Assembly: GCA_017419405.1 (NCBI GenBank) | Contig: JAFOLH010000006.1 | Location: forward strand, 124,001 to 188,000 | Reading direction: 5' to 3' | DNA: 64,000 bases | Source of the DNA: Renibacterium sp. | Lineage (GTDB): Bacteria > Actinomycetota > Actinomycetes > Actinomycetales > Micrococcaceae | In this document: piece after piece, positions 30,288 through 39,097 of the stretch | Layout of the letters: each line of letters starts with the position of its first letter | Numbering within the stretch: position 1 is the first letter of the stretch | Position numbers and translations under genes: made by a program | Notes under the pieces: generated by a model | Database searches by the model: none | What the model was told of the DNA's origin: nothing | The model's input: the letters and a program-made list of their open reading frames with translations, nothing else

Positions 30288-31126
30288 TGGACACCGCGGA
30301 GCTGCTCGATTGGGCGGACATCCAGGCCTCCGATCGTGCGGAGGCCGGTTCGTTGCTGGCGGCCGAACCCGGCCCGCAGGTTCAGGCTGCACTGCGCATA
30401 CTGCGCCGGCGTTGGATGGAGATCGGCGCGCCGCCGCCAGCTCCCGGGATCGATGAACTCGCCTGGTTGCACGCCCTGCTGCGATTCATCCCGGAGCAGC
30501 TCGAAGGTTACCGGGGCCGCGGGGTTCCGGAGGCTGTGGCCCGGGCTACGCTCGCCGACATCGGGCGGCACGTGGCGATTTCCCGGACCACGAATGGGCA
30601 TTTCGGACTGGAGACCTGGAAGTGGCTCACCGAACAGGCCAGCGGAACGTTGTTCCAGCTCGGGCGGTTGCATTTCCACCTGATTCCCGGACCGGCAGGC
30701 ATCCCGGGTTTGCGCGCCGGGGAAAAGGTCCTCGGGATGCACATCCCCGAGGCCGGCCCGCTCCTGCCCGGGTTGGTTCAGGAATCCTTGGCAGGTGCGG
30801 TGCAGTTCTTCGGCGAGTGCTTCCCGGAACACCCGGTCCGGTTCGGGCATTGCCATTCATGGCTGTTGGACCCGTATCTGGCCCAGCAGCTGCCGTCCGA
30901 TTCGAATATCGTCGCTTTCGCCAACCGCTTCACCCGGTTCGGCGAATTGTTCGACGCTCCCGGTGACGCGGTCTACTTCACCTTCCGGACCCGGGACATG
31001 ACGAAACTGGCCGGACTCCCCCGAGAATCCCGGCTGCAACAAGTGGTCCTCGAACGGATTGACGCGGGCGGCTCCTGGCAAGCCGCCCAGGGTTACCTCA
31101 ATTTGCCCGAGGTCAGTTCTCCCTGA
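30287..31126 (+). CDS. Acyltransferase-domain protein (NAT_N/GNAT_C type)
   Basis: 279 residues. It matches the actinobacterial two-domain acyltransferase-like family with an N-terminal helical domain (WADIQASDRAEAGSLL) and a GNAT-like C-terminal domain (LGMHIPEAGPLLPGLVQESLAGAVQFF, GHCHSWLLDPYLAQQLP). The function is not established. ATG at 30287 overlaps the def stop (TGATG), so the pair is coupled; an in-frame TTG precedes it. Its end overlaps a small convergent gene by 14 bases. Confidence 0.8.
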   Translation: MDTAELLDWADIQASDRAEAGSLLAAEPGPQVQAALRILRRRWMEIGAPPPAPGIDELAWLHALLRFIPEQLEGYRGRGVPEAVARATLADIGRHVAISRTTNGHFGLETWKWLTEQASGTLFQLGRLHFHLIPGPAGIPGLRAGEKVLGMHIPEAGPLLPGLVQESLAGAVQFFGECFPEHPVRFGHCHSWLLDPYLAQQLPSDSNIVAFANRFTRFGELFDAPGDAVYFTFRTRDMTKLAGLPRESRLQQVVLERIDAGGSWQAAQGYLNLPEVSSP

Positions 31127-31295
31127 TCACCCGCTGGAGGTCCTCGGAACAGATCTCCCGCAAGTGCTCGAACTGCCGGTACCGCTCCTGGCTGATGGCA
31201 CCGGACTTCACATCCGACTCGGCTTGTTTCAATTGCCGATCGGCCTCGTCCAGATTGCGTTGGGCGAGTTCCACTGGGTTAACGATTTCATTCAT
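31113..31295 (-). CDS. Small coiled-coil protein, unknown function
   Basis: 60 residues, highly charged, with predicted helical heptads over most of its length (AQRNLDEADRQLKQAESDVKS). No cysteines or membrane span. ATG at 31295; the Shine-Dalgarno is weak. It overlaps the end of the acyltransferase-like gene. The codon pattern is host-like. Confidence 0.55.
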   Translation of the reverse strand: MNEIVNPVELAQRNLDEADRQLKQAESDVKSGAISQERYRQFEHLREICSEDLQRVIREN

Positions 31296-31384
31296 GGCAT
31301 CATGATCACCCGATCCGTTGTGCAATTCCAGTATTTTCGGCGCACTCGAGCTGTGTCCACAGGCTGTTCCGGGACTCTGGCGAA

Positions 31385-32173
31385 TCAGAGGCCTGAAGCC
31401 AGACTCGGCTCCATCATGCAGCCGCCGAGGACTTCTGCCATGGCCCGTTTCTCCGCCTCGGTGACCCACAAGCCATAAGCCGCTTTGACCGAAACCTGAC
31501 GTGCCACATAACCGCAGCGGTAACCCTGGTTCGGCGGCAGCCAGCCAGCCGCATCGGCGTCGGACTTTTTGACGTTCGCTGGGCCATCGACCGCAATCAG
31601 GTTGAGCGGATCGTTGGCGAAGGCCAGGCGCTGTCCCGGTTGCAGCGACTGTGCACCTTTCTGCCAAGCGTCCGAAAGCGCCACCACGTGGTCTATTTGC
31701 ACCGCACCGGAGGTTTCCGGGCCTCTGCGGAAGTCGATCTGCCGACCGGTGTACGGATCCAAGAGGCTGCCTGCCGCCACTAGGCAGCCGGACCCGGGTT
31801 GCACGGTGACTCCGCGCAGATCCCGGCGCAACACGTCGTTGCGGGTATCGCAACCATTGCCGTCGACGTCGCTCCAGGCGGAGCCGAATTTGTCCCTGCC
31901 GTATCCGGTCCTCGGCACGGGGGCTTTGACTTCGAGCGATTCCAGCAAAGCCGCCGCCGTGGTCTGGCGGAATCGTGTGACCGGACCGGGAGTATTGGCA
32001 TCGGCGGGTTCGGCGATGATTTCGGCACCGAGTGCGATCCGCCAATGCTGCGAGCGGTGCAGCAGCGCCGCAGCATTGAATCCGGCACCGAGGAGGAAGG
32101 CCATGACCAGCACCGCGCCCGGCCATACCCGGAATGCCCTGCCGTTTTTATGCCTGCCCATTTTCGGGATCAT
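31385..32173 (-). CDS. Secreted or membrane-anchored HNH endonuclease (DUF1524 type)
   Basis: 262 residues. After a basic start there is one hydrophobic span (about 16-38), a signal anchor or signal peptide. The nuclease domain contains GRDKFGSAWSDVDGNGCDTRNDVL, VQIDHVVALSDAWQKGA (catalytic His) and ANDPLNLIAVDGPANVKKSD, the HNH signature of extracellular actinobacterial nucleases. Cys pairs suggest disulfides. The likely role is degradation of external DNA. Confidence 0.88.
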   Translation of the reverse strand: MIPKMGRHKNGRAFRVWPGAVLVMAFLLGAGFNAAALLHRSQHWRIALGAEIIAEPADANTPGPVTRFRQTTAAALLESLEVKAPVPRTGYGRDKFGSAWSDVDGNGCDTRNDVLRRDLRGVTVQPGSGCLVAAGSLLDPYTGRQIDFRRGPETSGAVQIDHVVALSDAWQKGAQSLQPGQRLAFANDPLNLIAVDGPANVKKSDADAAGWLPPNQGYRCGYVARQVSVKAAYGLWVTEAEKRAMAEVLGGCMMEPSLASGL

Positions 32174-32294
32174 GCAGCGAATCTAGGCTCCGGCACCCAC
32201 GAAATTGCGCCAAGCCGCCGAATCCGCCGCTGAATGTGGACAACTCGCCTGGGTTTCCAGCCATACGCTCCCAGCCGGAGCCTAGACTGGCCGA

Positions 32295-32789
32295 ATGGCC
32301 CATCCAGCAGTGCGGATCGAACAGGCAGTCGCCGCCTACGGCTATGACGCCGTAGTCGATTCGATGCTGAACCTGCTCGACGGCGAGCTGCCCGGGCTCG
32401 GCCTGGCTGTCTTCGGCGGCTCGCAGGGGAAGGGATGGAAACCGTACTGGTTGCCGGTTTGGGGTGCCCGGTGCGGGTTGTATCTCTGGCGTGAGGATTG
32501 TGCGGAGTCAATCATCGGCAACCTCCGGCACGAGCATTGGCGGGTTCGTGAGATGTGTGCCAAGGTCTGTCGCTACCGACAGATCGGCGTCACGGAACTC
32601 CCGGAGCTGCTGGTGGATCCAGTCCCACGGGTCCGGATGGCCGCTGCCCGGGCACTGGGCGAAGTCGGCGAAGCCGAACACGCGGAAGGCCTGCATGCGA
32701 TGCTGTCCAGTCCGGAGCCGGCTCAACGAGAAGCCGCCAAGCGCGCGTTGTCGGGTCTGGAGGCCCGCCTGGATCGGCGTTTCGACTGA
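32295..32789 (+). CDS. HEAT-repeat protein
   Basis: 164 residues. Residues about 75-155 form two or three HEAT-like helical pairs (LPELLVDPVPRVRMAAARALGEVGEAEH). The N-terminal half is unrecognised. Such proteins are adaptors; no enzymatic signature. Start ATG at 32295. It is the last gene before the left rnpB-like repeat at 32847. Confidence 0.75.
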   Translation: MAHPAVRIEQAVAAYGYDAVVDSMLNLLDGELPGLGLAVFGGSQGKGWKPYWLPVWGARCGLYLWREDCAESIIGNLRHEHWRVREMCAKVCRYRQIGVTELPELLVDPVPRVRMAAARALGEVGEAEHAEGLHAMLSSPEPAQREAAKRALSGLEARLDRRFD

Positions 32790-32846
32790 GCCAGGCCGGT
32801 TCTGAGCCGGTGGCCCGTCTGGAAAGACCGGACCGATCGGGAAAAT

Positions 32847-32867
32847 CGGATGGGGCAGCCTGTACGC
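32847..32867. repeat. Left copy of rnpB 3'-end direct repeat
   Basis: 21 bases identical to 34162-34182, the 3' end of the RNase P RNA gene. With one missing C the match continues for five more bases (GGGTT). The M23 peptidase stop codon lies 4 bases after it. This looks like an attachment-site scar. Confidence 0.9.
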
Positions 32868-32870
32868 GGG

Positions 32871-33905
32871 TTACTTGCCGACGAGTTTCACCAGGTAACC
32901 GTCAATGATGTCCTTCTCGCTCGGGGTGAACGTGAGCACGCTGTATGTGCCCGACCTCAAGTAGCGCAACATGATATCGAGATGGTTAGGGTTGAGAATG
33001 TGCACGGTTCCCCCTGGACCTGCGAGGAACGCCTTGCCGTCGCTGGTCTTCAGCACCGTGACCCCGTTGATCGGTCTGCCCACGAGGTTTTTCATGTAAC
33101 GGTCGATCGTCGCTGTCTGCTCCGGCGTGAAAGTATCATAGGCTGCCGGGTCAGAATTCAAGACCCTTTGCAACAGCTTCAGGTCATCCTGAGATGTGAT
33201 GTGGACTGACCCGCCTGGGCCAACCAGCCAGATCGGGCCGTTCGAACTTCTGATAAGTCGCATAGTGCTGTCCTTCCAAAACTGACGGGCAGGGGGCGGG
33301 GTGTCAGGGTTGCCTTGCTCCAAATATTCGAGCGGGTTGATATTGGCGTTGTTGCGGAAAATCTCCAAATGCAGATGCCGTGGGTAATAGTCCAACCGGC
33401 CGAAACCACTACCGCCCATAACGCCGATCTGCTGACCCCGCTGCACGGACCTCCCACGTCCAACAAATGGGGCCCGGTTGAAATGTGCATAGAGCGAATG
33501 GATTCCATTGCCATGATCGATCCGCGCATAGTTGCCCCAGCCGTGCCCATCATTGCCCGATGTACCCCACGTACCATTGACAACCCGGCCTGCAGCTATC
33601 GCGAAAATCGGCTGTTCTGGACCGCCCTGCGAATCGATCCCCATATGACGGCGGCTTCCGCCCCGCGGAGCGAGATATCGCTCACCGGGGGCATCGTTGT
33701 AACGCCACGGGTCCGTGGGATACACCAAACCAGGGCCGATCGCGAACGCTGATTGTGGGAACAGGACCGAACTGCCAAGGAGTGCAGTTGAGGCAACAAC
33801 CGTTGCGGTGATGGCTTGGCGCCGGGTCGGCCCAGATACCGAAGCCACGCCTTGCCGGACAGTCATTCCTGAGGTTGAACCGTCATCGAACTTTGAATCC
33901 CCCAT
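32871..33905 (-). CDS. Tat-exported M23 family metallopeptidase (LytM-like)
   Basis: 344 residues from ATG at 33905. GPTRRQAITATVVAS followed by a hydrophobic core and AFA is a twin-arginine signal peptide. The M23 zinc endopeptidase core shows HMGIDSQG, SLYAHF and RHLHLEIF, so the HxxxD and HxH ligands are present. The C-terminal half carries two related units with the motif GPGGSVHI/GPGGTVHI, possibly substrate- or wall-binding. It is predicted to cleave peptidoglycan cross-bridges outside the cell. It lies inside the rnpB-flanked cassette and is a little less GC-rich than its neighbours. Confidence 0.88.
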   Translation of the reverse strand: MGDSKFDDGSTSGMTVRQGVASVSGPTRRQAITATVVASTALLGSSVLFPQSAFAIGPGLVYPTDPWRYNDAPGERYLAPRGGSRRHMGIDSQGGPEQPIFAIAAGRVVNGTWGTSGNDGHGWGNYARIDHGNGIHSLYAHFNRAPFVGRGRSVQRGQQIGVMGGSGFGRLDYYPRHLHLEIFRNNANINPLEYLEQGNPDTPPPARQFWKDSTMRLIRSSNGPIWLVGPGGSVHITSQDDLKLLQRVLNSDPAAYDTFTPEQTATIDRYMKNLVGRPINGVTVLKTSDGKAFLAGPGGTVHILNPNHLDIMLRYLRSGTYSVLTFTPSEKDIIDGYLVKLVGK

Positions 33906-34159
33906 GAATGAACGGTACTGCACGTCCTTTTGACAAACAAGACCTGGTACATAAAATATCACCCCACCAGTCGTTCACACACGGGCACAGCAAACGTTGC
34001 TTTCTGGCGTTGCCAAGCGACAGATCTCAGGGAGGATTAGAGTCCGCAAGATCAATTAAGTTGCCGCAAATTGGGGAATCGTTGACTCTCCCATTGCTCT
34101 CCAGATTTCGCATAGCGCAGGCCATACAGGCGCGAGATCTAGTGCAAATCGGGCGGGAT

Positions 34160-34537
34160 GCCGGATGGGGCAGCCTGTACGCCGGGTTCTGTTCCGCCGG
34201 ACCGTTGCCGGTCCGGCGGCGACGATCATCCATCTACGGACGCCGTTGCCGACGCCCTCTAGCGGCCTACCCGGACACTCGGGCGAGCAGCCCTCGAATG
34301 TGCCCTGTCTGGCCTTGCTCCAAGTGGGGTTTACCTTGCCTTTCCAGTCACCTGGAAAGCGGTGGTCTCTTACACCGCCGTTTCACCCTTACCCCTGCAA
34401 GCAGAGGCGGTCTGTTTTCTGTGGCACTGGCCTGCGGGTTGCCCCGAGTGGGCGTTACCCACCACCTTGCTCTACGGAGCCCGGACGTTCCTCGGGTTGT
34501 TCGCACAACACGCGATCGTCCAGCTGCCCCATCCGAC
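34160..34537 (-). ncRNA. rnpB: RNase P RNA, bacterial class A
   Basis: The minus strand shows the universally conserved segments GAGGAACGTCCGGGCTCC, GGGTAAGGGTGAAACGG, AGAGGGCGTCGGCAACGG and a 3' ACAGAACCCGGCGTACAGG. P1 is formed by a 13-bp pairing of CGGATGGGGCAGC (5' end, near 34535) with GCTGCCCCATCCG (3' end, near 34162). It is the catalytic subunit of tRNA 5' processing. Its 3' end is duplicated at 32847. Ends are given to within a few bases. Confidence 0.95.
34162..34182. repeat. Right copy of the direct repeat, inside rnpB
   Basis: Identical 21 bases to 32847-32867, forming the 3' strand of P1 and adjoining conserved bases of RNase P RNA. Confidence 0.9.
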
Positions 34538-34542
34538 CCTCA

Positions 34543-34548
34543 AGTATA
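34543..34548 (-). promoter_or_regulatory. -10 element of rnpB promoter
   Basis: TATACT on the minus strand, 6-7 bases before the predicted rnpB 5' end. No convincing -35 hexamer is seen at 17 bases. Confidence 0.55.
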
Positions 34549-34580
34549 GCGGTTCACGGGACCATGAATCGCCGGAAAAA

Positions 34581-34757
34581 TCAGCCGCGGACCGGCTTGG
34601 TGCTGCGGAAAATCCCCAACCGCCTGCGTCGCGATGCTTTGGCGGACTTTTCTGCCTCGGCCCAGATTCGGTCCATCACTTGCGGATCAGACAAATCCGG
34701 GAGTTTGGCCGGGAGCGGGTGCAACGCTTTGGCGCTTCCTACTGGAATGGACGTCAT
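34581..34757 (-). CDS. Small basic protein, unknown function
   Basis: 58 residues (MTSIPVGSAKALHPLPAKLP start; C-terminus rich in Arg/Lys: ASRRRRLGIFRSTK). The ATG at 34757 is preceded by GGAGGAGG at 4-5 bases, an unusually strong Shine-Dalgarno, and the frame is open to TGA at 34581. It lies between the GAF membrane protein gene and rnpB on the same strand, and is probably cotranscribed with the former. Confidence 0.65.
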   Translation of the reverse strand: MTSIPVGSAKALHPLPAKLPDLSDPQVMDRIWAEAEKSAKASRRRRLGIFRSTKPVRG

Positions 34758-34781
34758 GTTTCCTCCTCCGTCATTTTCATT

Positions 34782-35588
34782 CTACTGCCGCAGAGCCGAG
34801 TCAGCGGTGTCAGGACGCGTTGTTTCGGCGAATGCGATGGCCAGGATATTGGCGAACATTTTTACTACATGGGCGTCGTCCTCGGTGAGGTCGCCGACGT
34901 CGGCCGCATCCAAGGTGAGCATTCCGTAGACGTCAAGACCGCTGTTGATCCGAACCGAAATGAAGGTTCGATAGCCTCGGCCGCTGCCACCGTAGTCTTC
35001 CGGTCTTTCCTGCCTAAGATCCGGAATGAAGAGATAAGAAGACGTCGAGTTGAAGACGAAGTCCAAGGCCTTCGCCCCGCGGCCGCCGTCTCCGGCGGCG
35101 AAAGCCCCCGTCGGCTCGCGCACTCCGGCGTATCGGAAAACTTCGAGACTGTTGGTATCTGGCTCCAGCGAATAGGCCACCGCCCGAACATCCTTGGCCT
35201 GTTGAAAGACACCGACCAGTGCGGTCACGGCGTATCTGGTCAATTCGTTCAAGGTGCCGATTCGGCCTTGTTCGGTCTGTCTCGGCATCCGGGAAACCGC
35301 TGCTGCCATTTGGCAGACATGGGTGTTCAACACATTGCTGGTGACGAGTGCATGAGCGGCGAGTCGACGCTCCCAACCGAAGCTGGTTGCTTGCAGACCC
35401 AAGCTCAGTAGCAAGATTCCAGCTGCCCACCAGAAAAACAATGGCACGTCACGCGCCATGAAAAACAAGATGGTCGCGGCCACCGGCGCGGCAAGGCTGA
35501 GAAACTTTGCCGCAATGGCCGCCCAAGCTACGAGGCCGGAGAACCTTTTGGTTCTGCGGCCCGCTGCCTGAGCATTGCGTTTTGCCAT
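34782..35588 (-). CDS. Membrane-anchored GAF-domain protein
   Basis: 268 residues: a basic cytoplasmic N-terminus, two transmembrane helices (about 20-42 and 48-68), a short helical connector, then a C-terminal GAF domain (about 110-260; FISVRINSGLDVYGMLTLDAADVGDLTEDDAHVV). It lacks kinase, cyclase or GGDEF outputs, so it may be a sensor acting through a partner. The small basic protein 24 bases downstream is the obvious candidate. GC is slightly below the neighbourhood. Confidence 0.82.
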   Translation of the reverse strand: MAKRNAQAAGRRTKRFSGLVAWAAIAAKFLSLAAPVAATILFFMARDVPLFFWWAAGILLLSLGLQATSFGWERRLAAHALVTSNVLNTHVCQMAAAVSRMPRQTEQGRIGTLNELTRYAVTALVGVFQQAKDVRAVAYSLEPDTNSLEVFRYAGVREPTGAFAAGDGGRGAKALDFVFNSTSSYLFIPDLRQERPEDYGGSGRGYRTFISVRINSGLDVYGMLTLDAADVGDLTEDDAHVVKMFANILAIAFAETTRPDTADSALRQ

Positions 35589-35627
35589 GCGAAAAGAGTA
35601 TCCGGCGGCACGGACAAAATCGGCAGC

Positions 35628-36284
35628 CTACTTCCCGAGGTCCGGCAGGGAAACGCAACTGACGAAATTGCTGCCGGACTCCTTGGCCACACTCACTCCG
35701 TCGACGAAGATTTCACAGGAGAAGCTGCCCACTACCGAAAAATCTTGCGGAATGACATTGACGCTGGCCAGAGCCAGGACACTGTCTGGAAAATCCTGGT
35801 ACCAGGTGCCGTCGGCTTCCGCGGACTGCGCGCCTTCACCAGCCTGATAGCGTACGGTGACCGGGATATCGCTCGCGACCACGATCCGGATCGCGTACCG
35901 TTTCGGTGCGATGTTGACCCAGGTCTCCTCGACCATCCGGCGATCCGAGTTCGAAGCCGCTTGGCCCGCCGTGCTCCCGAGCAACACCAGGGTGATCACC
36001 GACATGAAGCTGACCACGATCGCTATCAGCAGGCCCACACTGCCGGTCACGATGCCTGTGATCGCCATTCCCTTGCCTGCCGTGCGCCGGGCCAAGGCCA
36101 CTATGCCCAACACGACGGCTGCTGTGCCGAGCAGCAATGCAATGAGCGAGACGAACGGCAGCGCCGCCAGCAGCAAGGCGACCACGCCCAGAACCAGGGC
36201 CGTGATGGCCAGTCCGCTGCCCGGTTTGACCTGGGCTGCGAAGTCCTCCGGAAGGGTGGCCGGGCGGCCCTCCTGAAATGTCAT
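35628..36284 (-). CDS. DUF4190-type membrane protein with extracytoplasmic domain
   Basis: 218 residues. Two or three hydrophobic spans (about 25-60 and 70-105), with GIVALARRTAGKGMAITGIVTG between them, are the DUF4190 signature. The C-terminal 100 residues form a beta-rich domain (RYAIRIVVASDIPVTVRYQAGE, CEIFVDGVSVAKES) resembling MmpS-like export-accessory domains. It lies upstream of the GAF protein gene on the same strand with 39 bases between. Confidence 0.75.
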   Translation of the reverse strand: MTFQEGRPATLPEDFAAQVKPGSGLAITALVLGVVALLLAALPFVSLIALLLGTAAVVLGIVALARRTAGKGMAITGIVTGSVGLLIAIVVSFMSVITLVLLGSTAGQAASNSDRRMVEETWVNIAPKRYAIRIVVASDIPVTVRYQAGEGAQSAEADGTWYQDFPDSVLALASVNVIPQDFSVVGSFSCEIFVDGVSVAKESGSNFVSCVSLPDLGK

Positions 36285-36315
36285 GAAAGCCCTCGGATCT
36301 CAGCTGGCGGAAGGT

Positions 36316-37770
36316 TCAGGACTTCGGGAACGCCGGCGGATGCACCCCGGCCATTTCTTCCATCACCCGGACCACTTGGCAGGAATAGCCGAATTCGTTG
36401 TCGTACCAGACATAGAGCACCAAGTTCTTGCCGGAGGCGATGGTCGCCAAACCGTCCACGATGCCCGCACGCCGGGACCCGACGAAATCGGTGGAAACCA
36501 CTTCGGGCGAATCGATGTAGTCGATTTGCCGATGCAGTTCCGAATGCAGTGAAACATCCCGCAAGTAGGCGTTGACCTCGTCCTTCGACGTCTCGGTCTC
36601 CAAATTGAGGTTCAGGATCGCCATCGAAACATCCGGAGTGGGAACCCGGATCGAATTGCCGGTCAGCTTGCCCAAGAGCTCCGGCAATGCCTTGGCCACG
36701 GCTTTGGCGGCGCCGGTTTCGGTCAGCACCATGTTCAATGCGGCCGAACGCCCACGCCGATCACCCTTGTGGAAGTTGTCGGTCAGATTCTGGTCATTGG
36801 TGAAGGAGTGAACGGTCTCGACGTGCCCGTGCACGATGCCGAACTTGTCGTTGAGCACCTTCAGCACCGGAGTGATCGCATTCGTGGTGCAGGAAGCCGC
36901 CGTGATGATCCGATCGGTATCCGAAATCGCCGCATGATTGATCCCGTGCACGATGTTCTTCAAGTCGCCCTTGCCCGGAGCGGTGAGCAGCACCCGGGCC
37001 ACGCCCGGACTCTGCAAGTGCTGGGACAGGCCGTCGGCATCGCGCCAGCGGCCGGTGTTGTCCACCACCAAGGCATCCTTGATCCCGTAGGCGGAGTAGT
37101 TGACCGCGGCCGGATTGTCCGCGTAGATCACCTGGATCAAAGTGCCGTTGGCCAAAATGGTGTTGTTCTGCTCGTCGACCGTGATCGTGCCGTCGAAAGG
37201 ACCATGCACCGAATCCCGGCGCAGCAGGCTCGCGCGCTTGACCAAATCCTGTTCCGAACCCTTGCGCACCACGATCGCGCGCAGCCGCAGCCCGTTGCCG
37301 CCTCCCGCGTGTTCGATCATGATCCGCGCCAAGAGGCGTCCAATCCGGCCGAAGCCGTACAACACCACATCGGTGCTGTTGCGCTCGTCGATGCCCTGCT
37401 GTTCGACCACATCCGCCAGCTCGGTGCGCAAGAACTCCTCAAGTCCGTACTGCTCGCCGTCGGCCAGTTGCGCTTTGAACCGCAGACTCAGCCGCGCCAG
37501 GTCGATCGAGGCTGCACCGAGTTTCATCCCGGCCAGCGCCTGGAGCATCGGAAGGGTCTCCTCCAAAGGCAGTTCGACGTCGTCGATTTGCCGCGCCCAG
37601 CGATGCGCCTTGAGCAAGCCCATGACCGACTGATTGATCAGCGAACGGCCGTAGACATTGGTGACGACGTTGTTTTCCCGGTAGAGCCGGCCGATCAGCG
37701 GGATCATCGCCTCGGCCATCGCCTCACGTTTCGCCCAAGTGTCGTGGGCGAGTTCGGGGTTCACAGTCAC
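36316..37770 (-). CDS. gap: Glyceraldehyde-3-phosphate dehydrogenase, long actinobacterial form
   Basis: 484 residues from GTG at 37770 (AGGAAAACCC upstream). A helical extension of about 125 residues precedes the Rossmann domain (DVVLYGFGRIGRLLARIM). The catalytic Cys is in ASCTTNAITPVLKVL, and WYDNEFGYSCQVVRVM is the C-terminal NAD-binding block. Proteins of this length form a separate GAPDH group in Micrococcales, often beside a shorter glycolytic paralogue; a gluconeogenic or NADP role is possible but not shown. Confidence 0.92.
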   Translation of the reverse strand: MTVNPELAHDTWAKREAMAEAMIPLIGRLYRENNVVTNVYGRSLINQSVMGLLKAHRWARQIDDVELPLEETLPMLQALAGMKLGAASIDLARLSLRFKAQLADGEQYGLEEFLRTELADVVEQQGIDERNSTDVVLYGFGRIGRLLARIMIEHAGGGNGLRLRAIVVRKGSEQDLVKRASLLRRDSVHGPFDGTITVDEQNNTILANGTLIQVIYADNPAAVNYSAYGIKDALVVDNTGRWRDADGLSQHLQSPGVARVLLTAPGKGDLKNIVHGINHAAISDTDRIITAASCTTNAITPVLKVLNDKFGIVHGHVETVHSFTNDQNLTDNFHKGDRRGRSAALNMVLTETGAAKAVAKALPELLGKLTGNSIRVPTPDVSMAILNLNLETETSKDEVNAYLRDVSLHSELHRQIDYIDSPEVVSTDFVGSRRAGIVDGLATIASGKNLVLYVWYDNEFGYSCQVVRVMEEMAGVHPPAFPKS

Positions 37771-37882
37771 GGGTTTTCCTTCCTGAATCGAAACACCTTT
37801 GGTTCAGATCCGCTGACAATTCTAAGCGTTCGTCCAGGAAGGAATGGCCCGCAACCGGTGCGACGTGGCCAATCTCACGTAC

Positions 37883-38965
37883 TCAGGCCACGGTCTCCGC
37901 CAACCGGGGGTAATCGTTGTAGCCGGCGGCCTCCGCCGTATAGAAAGTGCTCGGGTCCGGTTCATTCTCCGGATGGCCGCCCTGCCAGCGTTCCAGCAGA
38001 TCCGGGTTGGCGATCACCGGGCGCCCGACGGCGACCACATCGGCCAGGCCGTCGGCGACCAGAGCCGCCGCCTCCTCCCGGTCGGTCAACTGGGAAAACC
38101 CGCTGTTGAGCATGAACACGCCACCGAATCTGGACCGCAGCCCCTGCACCAAATCGCTTCCGGCCTCACGGTGCAACACGCTCACGTAGGCCAACCCCAT
38201 CGGAGCCAGGGCATCGAGCAACACGCCATAGGTCGCCGCCGCATCCGTTTCCTCAGATTCGAGCACGCCTTGGATGTTGTGCATCGGAGACAACCGGATG
38301 CCGACCCGTTCGGCACCGATTTCCGCAGCCACCGCAGCCACTACCTCGATCGCGAAAGCTGCCCGGTTCTCCGGCGAACCGCCATAGCGGTCTTCCCGCA
38401 CGTTGGAAACCGGGGACAGGAATTGATGGACCAAATAACCGTTCGCGCCATGGATTTCCACGCCGTCGAACCCGGCATCCACGGCCCGACGGGCCGCGGC
38501 CACGAACTCCGCACGGACCTCGTCAACCTCCTCGGTCCGCAGTGCATGCGGCACTTGGTGCGCCAGCTTCTCCCCGCTGAAGTGCACTTTGCCGTCGATC
38601 GCAATGGCGCTCGGGGCCACGGTACGCCCGGTCCCGGTGAACGCCGTGTGCGCGGTCCGCCCGCCGTGCATGATCTGCATGAAGATCCGTCCGCCGGCCC
38701 GATGCACCTCGTCGGCCACCTTCCGCCACCCGGCGGCCTGCTCGGCGTTCGCAATCCCCGGCTGCCCCTGATAGGACTTGGATTCATCGCTGGGATAAGT
38801 CCCCTCGGTGACGATCAGCCCCAGACTGGCCCGCTGCGCATAGTGCTCGGCGATGAGATCTCCGGGGACTCCTCGACTACCGGAACGCAACCTGGTCAAC
38901 GGCGCCATGACGACCCGGTTCGGCAGCGTCAGGCTCCCGAAGGAAACAGGGGAAAACAAGTTCAT
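37883..38965 (-). CDS. Alkene reductase, Old Yellow Enzyme family
   Basis: 360 residues, FMN-dependent TIM-barrel ene-reductase. Start MNLFSPVSFGSLTLPNRVVMAPLTR is typical. HGANGYLVHQFLSP gives the substrate-binding His-Asn pair, NVREDRYGGSPENRAAFAIEV the OYE block, and ADVVAVGRPVIANPDLLERW the FMN-phosphate site. It reduces activated C=C bonds with NADPH; the natural substrate is unknown. It is divergent from yaaA across 132 bases. Confidence 0.93.
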   Translation of the reverse strand: MNLFSPVSFGSLTLPNRVVMAPLTRLRSGSRGVPGDLIAEHYAQRASLGLIVTEGTYPSDESKSYQGQPGIANAEQAAGWRKVADEVHRAGGRIFMQIMHGGRTAHTAFTGTGRTVAPSAIAIDGKVHFSGEKLAHQVPHALRTEEVDEVRAEFVAAARRAVDAGFDGVEIHGANGYLVHQFLSPVSNVREDRYGGSPENRAAFAIEVVAAVAAEIGAERVGIRLSPMHNIQGVLESEETDAAATYGVLLDALAPMGLAYVSVLHREAGSDLVQGLRSRFGGVFMLNSGFSQLTDREEAAALVADGLADVVAVGRPVIANPDLLERWQGGHPENEPDPSTFYTAEAAGYNDYPRLAETVA

Positions 38966-39097
38966 ATTCGCGATCTTTCGACGGAGTGCAACGACCGGAA
39001 CTCGGTTTCCGCCCGGCCTAGGCGCTTGCGCACCCGAGAGCGACAACATAGCCTCCGGCCCGCGCATTCCGCAGCCCGGTGGCGCTAAGCTCGATGG

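Larger units (their letters stand above)
32847..34182. mobile_element. 1.3-kb cassette inserted at the 3' end of rnpB (putative integrated remnant)
   Basis: Two direct copies of the rnpB 3' terminus bound a 1.3-kb segment. It contains one gene (Tat-exported M23 peptidase) and a 250-base AT-richer stretch (33906-34160) in which I find no gene. The geometry is that of an element integrated into the end of a structural RNA gene: one copy completes the functional RNA, the other marks the far boundary. No integrase is inside, so it is either a remnant or a cassette moved in trans. Confidence 0.6.

Noticed and set aside
34160-34537. rnpB region as protein-coding (a plus-strand frame starting at 33908 runs through it)
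   Set aside because: The minus strand carries all conserved RNase P RNA segments and the P1 pairing; the frame is accidental.
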